Positions 24,242-33,586 of a stretch of DNA of 43,445 nucleotides are shown here, in pieces. Origin of the DNA: JBAXQQ01 sp037131695 (lineage in GTDB: Bacteria > Armatimonadota > Hebobacteria > CAIYQO01); assembly GCA_964638715.1 (NCBI GenBank), contig CAZWZF010000041.1, positions 1 to 43,445 on the forward strand. The letters are read 5' to 3'. Positions within the stretch are counted from its first letter, which is position 1. Each line of letters starts with the position of its first letter. The notes under the pieces are model-generated. The model did no database searches, was not told the DNA's origin, and saw only the letters and a program-made list of their open reading frames with translations. Position numbers and translations under genes: made by a program.

Positions 24242-27070
24242 TTATTTTGTGAAACCCCAGCGGATATCGTTTGACGGGGTTGATGACCATGTTGGCAGCA
24301 GAGTCAATGAATTCATCCGGGTTCTGCTGCGGCCGGTGCCGAAGTATATGCCGGAGCCTGGCAGCGCGAAGGTCATTTTGAATGATTTGCCAGCCTGCGG
24401 TGCCAATTGCGGCATATCTGTCAGCGGAACGGCTATTTGATAAATTGTATCAATACCATCGCGCTTGATTGCCACCTTTGCGCCTGCCGGTACGCCATTG
24501 TAGCCTTGCGGCATACATCGCGGCAGGAAGTTGAAGAAACCCAGGGTTGGTGCTGCGCTGCGCCAGATTTCATCTTTTCCGTCGGTGGTTTTCCATATAT
24601 CGTATTCATAGTCGGTATCGGCCTGAACAATCATTTTATCCGGCACGTTAGTTTCCGGCAGCAGCAATTTCTTGCGTTCGCCAAGACCACCGATGGCAAG
24701 CTGCAGGCAATGGCCGGAACCAGGCAAACTCTGGAAAATGTCGCCAATATAGGTTTGCGCCATATCATCTTTGCCAAACAGCAGGTTTTCATTGCGGTTT
24801 GCCAATGTTGCTTTTGGTGCCCAATCTTTATTGCGGTCGCGAACCATTATGTAGACGTTTTTGTCATCCCACATGAAGCGGAACTCGGCCAGACCCTTCG
24901 TGACATCCTTTTCCTGTTCCCATGGACGCCAGGCGCGTTCGGACATATCGCGTTTCAAATCTGAACCGTGAGTAATTACCGGAGTTGCCTTTTCCCAACC
25001 GGTTGTTGTGCCGTCAAGAGTAGGGGTGCCATAAGTTATTGAGTTAACTTCCAACACCTCGCGAAGATCAGCCTTGCCGTCGACACCGCTAAAGCTAAAG
25101 GCAAATTCATAAGCATTTGCAGGGTTAACAGTTGCTGTCTTAATCGGGAAATGCAACGATACTGTTTCGCCTGGATTCAATGTAACCGGCATGGAAACTT
25201 TATCCAGTGTTATTGATGCTGGTGCAGTAATATTGACAGTACCGGTTATTTTGCGATTCAAAACGTTATGCACATCAATATCTACACTCTTCGTCTCGGT
25301 TACTGGAGCAATGAAATCATCGGCAAATATTTCCACCGGTTTCACCTTTTCCATGCGGGCAGAATTAACCGCGGTGAAAACCTGTTCCGGTGTTAATGTT
25401 GGAGCTTTCAGATAAACAGATGTGAATGAACATGGCAATTCATATACGCCTTTATCAGACGGATAAAGATTGCCAAAAATATCATAAGCTTTTATCTTAC
25501 CACCCTGGCTATTTAGTTTAATGTTGCCATCAGCTTTAATCTGATCATACATGGTGATGGCATCAGCATTAATCATAGAGCGATCGCCAGCTAAGATATA
25601 GCACGCGTCACTGCCTTTTCCCCACTGGTATAGCCATGGTAGGTGGTCGGTGAATGCGATTTTCTCAAATTCAAGACCAGCGGTGAAATAAAGGAAGATA
25701 TTCGCGGCAACCGCGGTTGGCCGGCACATTAATTCGCCATTTTTCCATAACAATTGGTCCGGGTGGTTAGGTGCGACTTTCTTCTGTCCGGCAGCCAGGA
25801 AATGGGTGCTGGTAGCCACTAATCTATCTGGACTGCTGCCCATCCAGGTTTCGGTTTCAATTGAGTAGATGCCCAGTTTTTTCGCCTGGCGCGGTCCCCA
25901 ACATGCGTAAGGCTGCACATAATGGTCAGTCAACACATCAAATTTATAATTCTTTTGCCAATCTTTAACAGTGAAAAACTTGTCTTCGGTATTCATGATA
26001 CTGGAAGAACCGCCGACATTGATGAACGAACTGGCTTTATGGGCACGGTCATAAATAATTTTGTAAAGGGTGCGATAGCGGGCAGAGTCGGATTTCCAAC
26101 CGGAGATGCCGCCGCCTTCCCAAGGTTCATTGTAATAATCGATAATTTGCAATGGGCCATTGCCATCCTTGCCGCAATAACGACGAACGGCTTCCTCAAC
26201 GAACAGACCCCAGGTATCGTCATACATTGGCTGGTGAATCATGTTATATGAATTCAGATTATTTTTCGTCACCGCATCTCCCGGTCCGCCATACATATTG
26301 CTCATAATCCACAAGTGATTTTTCTTATAATATTCCATCTGCGCGTCTGTATTTGTCCAATCAAACGGTCCGTCCGGTCCGCCGTTATGGTTGCGTGTCG
26401 CAACACCGTTCCAATTGGGGAAGCCATCGGTGCGAACCCATTTGTATCCCAATCGCGCCACGGTATCCAATTGCTGTGGTCCCCACATATACCAGATATT
26501 CTGGCAATATAGCAGCGGAGAACCTTTGCCATCGCCAGCGGCTTTGTTTGGCGGGTATACCCGCGCAAAACTTCCCACACCCTGGCGACCACCGGTTGGG
26601 TAATCAATAATTACAGCATAAAGCCCAAAAGTGGTAAATGCTTTCGCGTTTGATGACCATTTAATAATGCCGGTCTTGCCGGGTTCAATTTTCGCAATTG
26701 GCAATGGAAAACGAACAGGTGCTGCTAAAGGCACGGTACGCATCTTTAACCCGCCAATCATCGGGTCGCCACGAGTGCCGTCAAAACCTTCAAACTTGGC
26801 ACCGACCAGTACAACTTCAACAGTCGGTGTTTCTATAATAGCTTCTTTTCCGGTATTTTTAACCGTCATTTCCATACTCATCGCATCGCCGGGATAAAGT
26901 ATGCCAGCAACCGGAGTAATCTTTGAAACTTCCGCAGACCAGCCTTTGCTCCCGCCAATATCAAGTTTTAACGGTTCAAGCTGTTCCGGATACGTGTAAA
27001 GCTGGGCGTTGCCGATAGCCATTAAAAAGATAAAACCGGCTAAAAGCAAATGAAATCGATGCAGACGCAT
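24242..27070 (-). CDS. Secreted clan-A glycoside hydrolase with CBM9-like C-terminus
   Basis: Secreted protein of 942 residues. The start is ATG 27070 (GAGGAG 7 nt upstream); the TTG five codons earlier overlaps that ribosome site. Signal peptide MRLHRFHLLLAGFIFLMAIGNA. An N-terminal beta-rich domain (about 25-165) precedes a TIM barrel (about 170-520): LARLGYKWVRTDGFPNWNG-type strand 1, IIDYYNEPWEGGG with candidate acid/base Glu315, and IYSIETETW with candidate nucleophile Glu405 or Glu407. The pattern is that of clan A (GH5/GH39-like) retaining enzymes; the exact family is uncertain. An Ig-like region (about 580-690) and a CBM9-like domain (about 695-942, LDGTTTGWEKATPV, DKNVYIMVRDRN) follow. 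Head-to-tail with the giant propeller gene upstream; own promoter and terminator visible. Confidence 0.82.
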   Translation of the reverse strand: MRLHRFHLLLAGFIFLMAIGNAQLYTYPEQLEPLKLDIGGSKGWSAEVSKITPVAGILYPGDAMSMEMTVKNTGKEAIIETPTVEVVLVGAKFEGFDGTRGDPMIGGLKMRTVPLAAPVRFPLPIAKIEPGKTGIIKWSSNAKAFTTFGLYAVIIDYPTGGRQGVGSFARVYPPNKAAGDGKGSPLLYCQNIWYMWGPQQLDTVARLGYKWVRTDGFPNWNGVATRNHNGGPDGPFDWTNTDAQMEYYKKNHLWIMSNMYGGPGDAVTKNNLNSYNMIHQPMYDDTWGLFVEEAVRRYCGKDGNGPLQIIDYYNEPWEGGGISGWKSDSARYRTLYKIIYDRAHKASSFINVGGSSSIMNTEDKFFTVKDWQKNYKFDVLTDHYVQPYACWGPRQAKKLGIYSIETETWMGSSPDRLVATSTHFLAAGQKKVAPNHPDQLLWKNGELMCRPTAVAANIFLYFTAGLEFEKIAFTDHLPWLYQWGKGSDACYILAGDRSMINADAITMYDQIKADGNIKLNSQGGKIKAYDIFGNLYPSDKGVYELPCSFTSVYLKAPTLTPEQVFTAVNSARMEKVKPVEIFADDFIAPVTETKSVDIDVHNVLNRKITGTVNITAPASITLDKVSMPVTLNPGETVSLHFPIKTATVNPANAYEFAFSFSGVDGKADLREVLEVNSITYGTPTLDGTTTGWEKATPVITHGSDLKRDMSERAWRPWEQEKDVTKGLAEFRFMWDDKNVYIMVRDRNKDWAPKATLANRNENLLFGKDDMAQTYIGDIFQSLPGSGHCLQLAIGGLGERKKLLLPETNVPDKMIVQADTDYEYDIWKTTDGKDEIWRSAAPTLGFFNFLPRCMPQGYNGVPAGAKVAIKRDGIDTIYQIAVPLTDMPQLAPQAGKSFKMTFALPGSGIYFGTGRSRTRMNSLTLLPTWSSTPSNDIRWGFTK

Positions 27071-27123
27071 ATATGCACTCCTCAATAATTAACTCATCAT
27101 ATTCGATGATGATTATAACATTG

Positions 27124-27153
27124 ATTATAAAACAATTGTGTCATGTTGTGCAA
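27124..27153 (-). promoter_or_regulatory. Candidate promoter of the secreted glycosidase gene
   Basis: On the - strand TTGCAC, an 18-nt spacer and TATAAT (27129 to 27124), about 54 nt before the ATG. A second TATAAT lies at 27112-27117. The shared operator was not found here. Confidence 0.35.
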
Positions 27154-27209
27154 GCAAAATAACAAGAATGTGGTTTAGATTTTGAAGATTATTTAGAAGA
27201 AAAATATCA

Positions 27210-27236
27210 GGGTCACAACCATATCAGCTATGACCC
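27210..27236 (-). terminator. Weak hairpin after the 27251 gene
   Basis: GGGTCA and TGACCC form a 6-bp stem with a 15-nt loop just beyond the stop of the giant propeller gene; on the - strand a TGATATTTTTC stretch follows. The stem is short, so termination is uncertain. Confidence 0.35.
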
Positions 27237-27250
27237 CAATTAACTATTAA

Positions 27251-30200
27251 CTATTCAGCCAGTTTCGCTGTTCCCCACAAATTAGGGGTTGCCATTATTT
27301 CACCCGGCACATCATTTACCAGTCCGGTTGCTTTGTTTGACCAGTATACGCGGGCAGCGCGGTTAGTGCCGGTTGGGTCGGAATATATTACGCCCATGTC
27401 CAGCTTGTATGATTTGCCGGCTTCCGGGGCAAAGCCTAATGTTTGCAGCGGGATGGCTGCCTCTACGATGTAGGCATTGTTGCGGCGGGTTATATTTATT
27501 TCCGCGTCTTTTACCTGTTCAACCCAGTCAAGATTTATTTTTCGCCATGGGCTGGAGAAGGTTTGAACGCGTTTTTCGCCGGTGGTTTTCCAACGATATA
27601 AGACTGCTGTTGGCTTGTTGTCTAACACTGATATCAACAAGCGCAGGTCGCCAATACCGGGGTCATTGCGTTTTGCATTAACAGATGCATCAGTTCCCAA
27701 TTGCAGGTCAACCGAATCGCCGGTAATGAATAATTGGCTGACATCCTGCCCGCCGTTGACCATCGGGTTGGCATCGCCGGTAATGTCATAAGCCAGATAA
27801 AGGCGTTTGCCGTCAGTTGCCACTGCTCCGCGTGCCTTATATTGACCACTGCTCCATTCAATGAAGTTATCTTTGGGATATTCATCTAATTTTCCGTCAA
27901 TTTTTGGCGCGACAGCAAGTTTTGAAATAGTAAGGATATTATCTTTCCCTGCATTCGCTGCACGTTGTACCTGTATCTTTTCGGATGCGGCATAATCTTT
28001 TGGAGTATAGGTAAATTTCTTCACCGGCAACTGTTTAATGTTATTCAAACCATTCAATTTAATAAGGTTGTACGAAGTGCCGCCGGCAACAAGGTAATAT
28101 TCATTGGTCTTTTCTGATTTAAAGAAATAACCGCCGAACCACTCGCCGCCCATGGTGACGCCACCCATTGGTGAACCTTGTTTTGCTGATGAAGGCCATG
28201 CGTCTGAACCGATACGGCAATCTTGGAACAACGTGGCAACCAGCAAGCCATCAGTAGTGAATATCGGCATGCGTCCCATGTTGGTATTAATGGCGAATAT
28301 CTTGCCTAAAGGAGTGCCGGTATTCGCAACGCCGATACAGCTTAATAAACCGACTATCACTGAATCATTTTCTGGAATCGGGGCATTATGCGAACCATGT
28401 ACTCCCCACCAGTTATCGTTGAATGTCCAGACAATTTCTCCACCAGGCTTAACGGCAAGAATGGGATTGTGTCCCAAAATTGCCATGCCTTTATCAGCCA
28501 ATAACAATGTGGCGGCGCTTCCACCAGATTTTGGATTTTTCCTATCAAGATAAGTTATTGCCTTAGTATAATCCCAGGTTGGCACACCGCCGGCAGTCCA
28601 TGATTTAAACGGTATAAGTTGCGAGAAATCATTACCATAGCCGCCGCCATCGGTAACTATATTATACTTCTCATCCATCCAGTAACCACCCCAACCGCCA
28701 ATGTTGATAGTTTTTTCATTGCCGCCGCATGGCCAGTAAGTTACTTCTTCAGCCTGCACCTTGCCGTCATCATTCAGGTCAGACCAGATATAGCTAATCA
28801 AATCAGTTGCCGGCGGGGTTGCGATTGGAATATCTGATTTCCCCAAGTCCTGCTTTCGCATGGTTCCGAAATCAACAATTTTCATCAATGCGTCACCTTT
28901 TCGCAGGTATAGCTTCTGATTTTTTGCCATAAAATACTCGCGACCATTTATTTTCATCAAATCGCCAACCAGATTACCACCTATCAGACTTGCAGTCACG
29001 GTAGCTTTATTTGTTGCGTAGTCCAGTTTAAATTCGCAGCCGTTTCCGAATACCCGGGTTTTATCTGCAGAATCAACCGCTGCACCCATGCCGCCATAGG
29101 TAGTTGGACCGATATAATCATTCAACATCTGCCCATCAACTGACCACACGCTGACACGTTTTGGCCACATATCTTCTTCAGCAACCCACAGGCGGCCTTT
29201 CACATCAATAGCAATCCCATTGGGATTAAACATCCCATTCGGCTCCCACTTTCCAGGTTGCGGACGTCCACCAGCAACGCCGATTGCTCTTATAAATGCA
29301 CCTGACTTATCAAATACTTTTACCTGCTGGGTACCGGTATCAGATACAAATACACGACCTTCTTTATCAATCGCCAGGAAATGCGGTCTTTGCAAACCTG
29401 TTGTAATGAATGGCACTGCCTTGCCATCGACAATTTTTACAACCGACAGGTCAGATATTACATATAAAACCCCGGCAGCATCATAAGCAAGCCCGCCGGG
29501 ATATTTAACAGAAATATCAACCAGCTTTTCTGCAGTTGATTTGTCGAGAATGCGCACCACATCCAAACCTGTTAATGACACTGCTATTTTGTCGCTGCTG
29601 ACAGCGATACCGGTCAGGTCTGCCTTATCATCTGCTTTTGCGACAGGCACAATCAGCATCGGATCAGGCTTGGTATTAAATGGTGCATACTTGCCAGTGG
29701 CTAATTCCAACCGGCCAATTTGCGGTGTGGTAATACCTGCCCAAGCGGCAATACCCATGCCGGCATATACATATTTATCATCAACGGCAACCGCGCGGTT
29801 ATTCTGAAACTTACGTTCACCCCATATCTTGCGGCCATTCAGGTCGGTTCCGATAATTGCCCATCCAGCTTCAGACCCTTCGGCAACCAGCACCATGGTA
29901 TCTTTTCCGGCAGCAACCGCAACCGGTGTGGTATGGTCGCTCATCCATGCGCCTTTTCCATCCGCGGTGTCCCAGGGTGGAACACCGGCAGTGCCGTAAC
30001 TCGCTTCATAAGTCGGGTCGATTCCCTGGTGATAAAGCCCGCGCCAACTGTATTTGCCCGGCGGTACCAATTTGCCTTCCTCATCAGTACCATCCCAATA
30101 ATCAACCTGTTTGCCTTTATTTCGCGGCGCCATACCGATGACATTTTTAACGCGAATCCCCTTCTCATTTTCAATCACAATAGTCGCAAACCCGTCAAAC

Positions 30201-31114
30201 GGCATGGTATATTTTAATGCCACCGGACCCTGAGTTTTCTGCGAGAAATTAGAGGCATTTTCATAATCCGGTTTTGGCAATTGTAGATTACCTTTCGGTT
30301 CCAGCTTTACAGTTCCCCAATCGTTTTCTGCCGTCCAGAAGAACTCGCGACTGGATTTGCCTTCCTGTAGAAAGTCGGCATAACGATGAATAGGAAAGGT
30401 TTTTCCATCGGGAGGACCCCATAAAAACTCCATACCCATGTTAAAACTATCGCCAGGACCATAAGTTTTCGGTTCACGATATGGTTTTCCAGTAGCTTTA
30501 ACAATGGCAGATTGTCCGGTCATCAGTTTTATAGGCAATGCAATTTCCTGGGTATAACTTTTACCGTCTTCACCCATCACAAATGCTTCCTGGGCACCAA
30601 CTTTCAATGCATCTATAATGCCATTGAATGCGTTTACATCAGTATCTTTATCGCGGCCACCGGTGAATCGCCCATAAGCTATATTTACCACTGGATGTTT
30701 TGCGGCAGCAGAATACCAGCAGGTGACATCGCCGATAACCATATCAGTCTTCAGACGCAGTTGCAAACAGTCGCTTTTCCAACCACTGCCGATATCAAAA
30801 TTAGAATCTACCATGTTATACATCGGAGTCGGGTCGCGCCATACGATGGAAAGATAAAAATTATCTTTGTCATACATGGCAGCAACCTTGGTTGAGTAAG
30901 TATTGCGCATACGATAATTGGCAAATACATCGACCTGACCGGAAAGATCCCAGTCATTCAACTTGCCATCTATCACTACTTTTCCTGCCGGCACGGCATG
31001 CAATATATGGTTGTCGGTTTGCTGTGCCATAACGATGCCGGATAGCATCATCAAAGTGATGATAAACATAATTGTTAGTAGACTACGTTTGCAAGAACGC
31101 GAAAAATTGGACAT
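27251..31114 (-). CDS. Giant secreted CBM9-like / FlgD-Ig / beta-propeller / CBM9-like protein
   Basis: Secreted protein of 1287 residues, paralogue of the proteins at 466 and 34080. CGGAGG lies 6 nt before the ATG; signal peptide to about residue 31 (GIVMA then QQTDNH). N-terminal CBM9-like domain (about 40-285: VVIDGKLNDWDLSG, DNFYLSIVWRDPTP, REFFWTAENDWGTVKLEPKG), FlgD-like Ig (about 295-365), NHL/PQQ-like propeller (about 375-1060: HFLAIDKEGRVFVSDTG, NGIAIDVKGRLWVAEE), then a C-terminal CBM9-like domain (about 1075-1287, VYWSNKATGLVND). A Ca-loop-like DLNDDGKVQAEE starts at residue 779, followed by a VHGSH motif. It sits behind a copy of the shared operator and is followed by the secreted glycosidase. 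Role in glycan binding is inferred; no enzymatic residues identified. Confidence 0.9.
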   Translation of the reverse strand: MSNFSRSCKRSLLTIMFIITLMMLSGIVMAQQTDNHILHAVPAGKVVIDGKLNDWDLSGQVDVFANYRMRNTYSTKVAAMYDKDNFYLSIVWRDPTPMYNMVDSNFDIGSGWKSDCLQLRLKTDMVIGDVTCWYSAAAKHPVVNIAYGRFTGGRDKDTDVNAFNGIIDALKVGAQEAFVMGEDGKSYTQEIALPIKLMTGQSAIVKATGKPYREPKTYGPGDSFNMGMEFLWGPPDGKTFPIHRYADFLQEGKSSREFFWTAENDWGTVKLEPKGNLQLPKPDYENASNFSQKTQGPVALKYTMPFDGFATIVIENEKGIRVKNVIGMAPRNKGKQVDYWDGTDEEGKLVPPGKYSWRGLYHQGIDPTYEASYGTAGVPPWDTADGKGAWMSDHTTPVAVAAGKDTMVLVAEGSEAGWAIIGTDLNGRKIWGERKFQNNRAVAVDDKYVYAGMGIAAWAGITTPQIGRLELATGKYAPFNTKPDPMLIVPVAKADDKADLTGIAVSSDKIAVSLTGLDVVRILDKSTAEKLVDISVKYPGGLAYDAAGVLYVISDLSVVKIVDGKAVPFITTGLQRPHFLAIDKEGRVFVSDTGTQQVKVFDKSGAFIRAIGVAGGRPQPGKWEPNGMFNPNGIAIDVKGRLWVAEEDMWPKRVSVWSVDGQMLNDYIGPTTYGGMGAAVDSADKTRVFGNGCEFKLDYATNKATVTASLIGGNLVGDLMKINGREYFMAKNQKLYLRKGDALMKIVDFGTMRKQDLGKSDIPIATPPATDLISYIWSDLNDDGKVQAEEVTYWPCGGNEKTINIGGWGGYWMDEKYNIVTDGGGYGNDFSQLIPFKSWTAGGVPTWDYTKAITYLDRKNPKSGGSAATLLLADKGMAILGHNPILAVKPGGEIVWTFNDNWWGVHGSHNAPIPENDSVIVGLLSCIGVANTGTPLGKIFAINTNMGRMPIFTTDGLLVATLFQDCRIGSDAWPSSAKQGSPMGGVTMGGEWFGGYFFKSEKTNEYYLVAGGTSYNLIKLNGLNNIKQLPVKKFTYTPKDYAASEKIQVQRAANAGKDNILTISKLAVAPKIDGKLDEYPKDNFIEWSSGQYKARGAVATDGKRLYLAYDITGDANPMVNGGQDVSQLFITGDSVDLQLGTDASVNAKRNDPGIGDLRLLISVLDNKPTAVLYRWKTTGEKRVQTFSSPWRKINLDWVEQVKDAEINITRRNNAYIVEAAIPLQTLGFAPEAGKSYKLDMGVIYSDPTGTNRAARVYWSNKATGLVNDVPGEIMATPNLWGTAKLAE

Positions 31115-31140
31115 GAAATGCCTCCGAAGAAATATTTTAG

Positions 31141-31156
31141 ATTTAACCCGTTAAAC
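31141..31156 (-). promoter_or_regulatory. Shared operator, copy 4
   Basis: Read on the - strand: GTTTAACGGGTTAAAT, 26 nt upstream of the ATG at 31114. TAAAAT at 31139-31134 is a possible -10 immediately downstream. Same consensus as the + strand copies. Confidence 0.55.
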
Positions 31157-31197
31157 TTTAGTTAATTTAGACAATTAAAATCAATTAAAGTTACTTT

Positions 31198-31236
31198 AAA
31201 AAAACAGCCCCACTCTTAATTAAGAATGAGGCTGTT
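31198..31236 (-). terminator. Intrinsic terminator of the 31261 prepilin gene
   Basis: A 15-bp stem (31203-31217 with 31222-31236) whose two mismatches become G-U pairs only in the - strand transcript, followed there by seven T. This shows it serves the prepilin gene, whose stop lies about 25 bp before it. Confidence 0.9.
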
Positions 31237-31260
31237 AATTTAAAAATTTACTAATCTATT

Positions 31261-32244
31261 TTATAGTTTTGTGTAACGATAAAAACTTACATTTGTTGCT
31301 GTTGCAGTAGTGTTGTTGAATGCAGCAACTACTATTAATTTACTTGTTGATGTCGTTAATGATGTATAGATTAAAGTGTTGTCAACCCAGTATGTTACCA
31401 CACCGACTTTACGTTCTATGGTAAATACTGAACTGGTGGTATATGCTGGTGATGCCGGGGTGGTAACTTTAGCAATACCTGATTCATAGACTTTGGCAAC
31501 CGCTGAACTTGTTGCATACATAGCATTTTTGATGTTTGTATAATTATTTGTCGCAGTAGCTGTAAAAGTATCAGTTAAACCAATCATAAAATCACCTGCC
31601 GTTGCAGAAGATTTAAACTGAACACAACCATCAGAATTTGCTGGAATAAACGCATAGCTGCCGGATCCATTATTCCATCCACCGGTTGTACACATAATGG
31701 TGCTGCCGGTACCTGATGGATATGTGGTGACAACAGCGGCAGAACTGTCTTTCCAATCTACGCCAAATAAAGAGTCTGTGGTTTGACCAACATGCCCGTC
31801 AAGATAACTGGCAACATATTTGCCGGAGTGACGTAAATAATCCATATCAGCATAGTCTGAAACTATAGAATTATTAGCATCACAGGTCAGCATTTCAGAA
31901 GTCGGGTCATCAACAGTACCTATCGCCACACCGGATTCATTAACGTTGAATCCATAACCGAGAGAAGTATTCTTGCCTTTGGTCGGGCACACTTCTACAC
32001 CTGGGTCAAGTACTAATGATGACCAGAAATTTGTAGATGTTGGCAATGTTTCATCGTGGTCCTGGACATACATTGCCGCAGTTGCAGCTATTTGACGCTG
32101 GTTGCTTGTGCATGTGGTTTGACGGGCTTTTTCACGTGCTCGTGCAAACACAGGGAACAGAATCGCGGCCAAAATAGCGATAATCGCTATTACGACCAGC
32201 AATTCAATTAATGTAAAACCTTTTTTATTTGCTTTCGGTGACAT
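31261..32244 (-). CDS. Type IV prepilin-like H-X9-DG protein with lectin-like C-terminus
   Basis: Protein of 327 residues; GGAG lies about 8 nt before the ATG. Class III prepilin leader: MSPKANKKG, cleaved before Phe10, Glu at mature position 5, then a hydrophobic helix (LIELLVVIAIIAILAAILFPVFA). His139 and Asp149-Gly150 form the H-X9-DG motif (RHSGKYVASYLDGHV). The C-terminal half (about 165-327) is not a usual pilin: CVQFKSSATAGDFMIGLTD, FTIERKVGVVTYWVDN, LIYTSLTTSTSKLIVVAAF is the strand pattern of concanavalin-A/SPRY-like domains. A pseudopilin or minor pilin displaying a ligand-binding domain is inferred. Its paralogue lies directly upstream. Processing would need a PilD-type peptidase encoded elsewhere. 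Confidence 0.85.
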   Translation of the reverse strand: MSPKANKKGFTLIELLVVIAIIAILAAILFPVFARAREKARQTTCTSNQRQIAATAAMYVQDHDETLPTSTNFWSSLVLDPGVEVCPTKGKNTSLGYGFNVNESGVAIGTVDDPTSEMLTCDANNSIVSDYADMDYLRHSGKYVASYLDGHVGQTTDSLFGVDWKDSSAAVVTTYPSGTGSTIMCTTGGWNNGSGSYAFIPANSDGCVQFKSSATAGDFMIGLTDTFTATATNNYTNIKNAMYATSSAVAKVYESGIAKVTTPASPAYTTSSVFTIERKVGVVTYWVDNTLIYTSLTTSTSKLIVVAAFNNTTATATNVSFYRYTKL

Positions 32245-32330
32245 TCATTTTCTCCTTCTACTTTACTTTACTTTACTTTAATTTATTTTTTTTATATTTT
32301 CACCAATTTCATATAATTTAATACCGTCTA

Positions 32331-32363
32331 AATATCACAGAAACATCACAGGAATATCACAGA
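32331..32363. repeat. Three 11-bp direct repeats upstream of a prepilin gene
   Basis: AATATCACAGA, AACATCACAGG and AATATCACAGA follow each other without gaps (32331-32341, 32342-32352, 32353-32363), about 90-120 bp upstream of the ATG at 32244. The period of one helical turn is what cooperative regulator binding on one DNA face would need. A run of ACTTT units (32260-32281) lies closer to the gene. Confidence 0.7.
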
Positions 32364-32408
32364 AATATATCATTTTATAAAAAATATAATTTGTACAATA
32401 ATTGCAAT

Positions 32409-32444
32409 AAAAAAACACCCCCATTCTATAAAAGAATGAGGGTG
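32409..32444 (-). terminator. Intrinsic terminator of the 32479 prepilin gene
   Basis: A 12-bp stem (32416-32427 with 32433-32444, one G-U on the - strand) followed by seven T in the - strand transcript, about 35 bp after the prepilin stop. The two prepilin genes therefore form separate transcription units. Confidence 0.88.
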
Positions 32445-32478
32445 CAATTTTACTATTAAGCTATATCAGCTTGCAAAA

Positions 32479-33501
32479 TTATAGTTTTGTAAAGCGATAA
32501 AAACTAATATTGGTTGCTGTTGCGGCATCATTATTGGATGTTGCTACTACAGTTAATTTTGTAGTTGAAGGAACAAGTGATGTATAATAAGAGGTGCCAT
32601 CAACCCAATATGTTACGTTTTTCCCGGAGCGTTGAATAGTAACAACATTTGTGCCTGAATATGTTGTAGCAGTAACATTAAGAGTAACAGCTGCACCATT
32701 TTCAAATATCTTAGGTACACCATTATTACAATAAGCTGCATATCTAATGGTAGTACGATTGTCGGTTGCTGACGGAGTAAAGGAATCAGTTAAGCCAATC
32801 ATAAAGTTGCCGGTGGCTGAAGGGGTAAACTGAACACAACCATCAACATTGGCAGGAATGGTGGCAAGGCTGGTTACGCCAACTTGCCATGCTCCAGTTC
32901 CTGTAGTACCGAAAGTAAGATTGCTTCCAACTGTAGTTCCTGTAGCAGTCATCGCAGGATATGCAATGGTAACATTGGTAGTTTTTGTGCTTGCATTCCA
33001 TTTAACTGCAAATGGTGAATCTGTTGTCTGAGCTACGTGGCCGTCAAGGTAACTGGCGACAAACTTTCCAGAGTGGCGTGCGCCATCGATTTTGCTGTAA
33101 GAATCAACTGTGTAACCGCTGTCAGTAGCAGCATATACAGCATCGCATGTTAACATTTCAGATGTAGGATCGTCGACACCACCAACTGATACACCAGAAA
33201 GGTTTCTGATAAAACCATAACCATTAGGTGTATTTTTACCTTTGGTCGGGCAAACTACTACTCCTGGGTCAAGAGCTAATACAGTCCAGAAAGAAGCAGC
33301 ATCAGGAAGTGTCTCTTCATGGTCCTGCGCATACATCTGAACAGATGCTGCAATCTGACGCTGGTTGCTTGAACACGTGGTCTGCCTGGCTTTTTCACGA
33401 GCACGGGCAAACACAGGGAACAGAATTGCGGCGAGGATAGCAATTATGGCTATCACGACCAGCAATTCGATGAGGGTAAAACCTTTTTTTGATTTCAACA
33501 T
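32479..33501 (-). CDS. Type IV prepilin-like H-X9-DG protein with lectin-like C-terminus (paralogue)
   Basis: Protein of 340 residues, GGAG about 9 nt before the ATG. Leader MLKSKKG cleaved before Phe8, Glu at mature position 5; N-terminal helix nearly identical to the neighbouring paralogue. Shared blocks: CPTKGKNT, DDPTSEMLTCDA, and the H-X9-DG motif at His143/Asp153. C-terminal half (about 170-340): CVQFTPSATGNFMIGLTD, IFENGAAV, VVTIQRSGKNVTYWVDG, YYTSLVPSTTKLTVVA, again concanavalin-A/SPRY-like. The two copies differ most in the linker between the DG motif and the lectin-like part. Likely an independently regulated surface pseudopilin; ligand unknown. Confidence 0.85.
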   Translation of the reverse strand: MLKSKKGFTLIELLVVIAIIAILAAILFPVFARAREKARQTTCSSNQRQIAASVQMYAQDHEETLPDAASFWTVLALDPGVVVCPTKGKNTPNGYGFIRNLSGVSVGGVDDPTSEMLTCDAVYAATDSGYTVDSYSKIDGARHSGKFVASYLDGHVAQTTDSPFAVKWNASTKTTNVTIAYPAMTATGTTVGSNLTFGTTGTGAWQVGVTSLATIPANVDGCVQFTPSATGNFMIGLTDSFTPSATDNRTTIRYAAYCNNGVPKIFENGAAVTLNVTATTYSGTNVVTIQRSGKNVTYWVDGTSYYTSLVPSTTKLTVVATSNNDAATATNISFYRFTKL

Positions 33502-33566
33502 TTTAAATGTCTCCTTTTTAGGTTAGCCTATTTTTATATTTTGTTATTATTTTTGCAAGCTTCTCT

Positions 33567-33586
33567 TGTAACATCGACCGGTTACA
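33567..33586. promoter_or_regulatory. Inverted repeat TGTAAC-n8-GTTACA
   Basis: Six-bp arms around ATCGACCG, about 66 bp upstream of the prepilin ATG at 33501. It could be an operator; its GTTAC half and CCGG core differ from the shared operator consensus. The rest of 33502-34014 is strongly A+T-rich with no gene seen. Confidence 0.3.

Noticed and set aside
29720..30217. Long + strand open frame opposite the 27251 propeller gene
   Set aside because: Antisense shadow of a well supported gene; low-complexity translation and no family resemblance.
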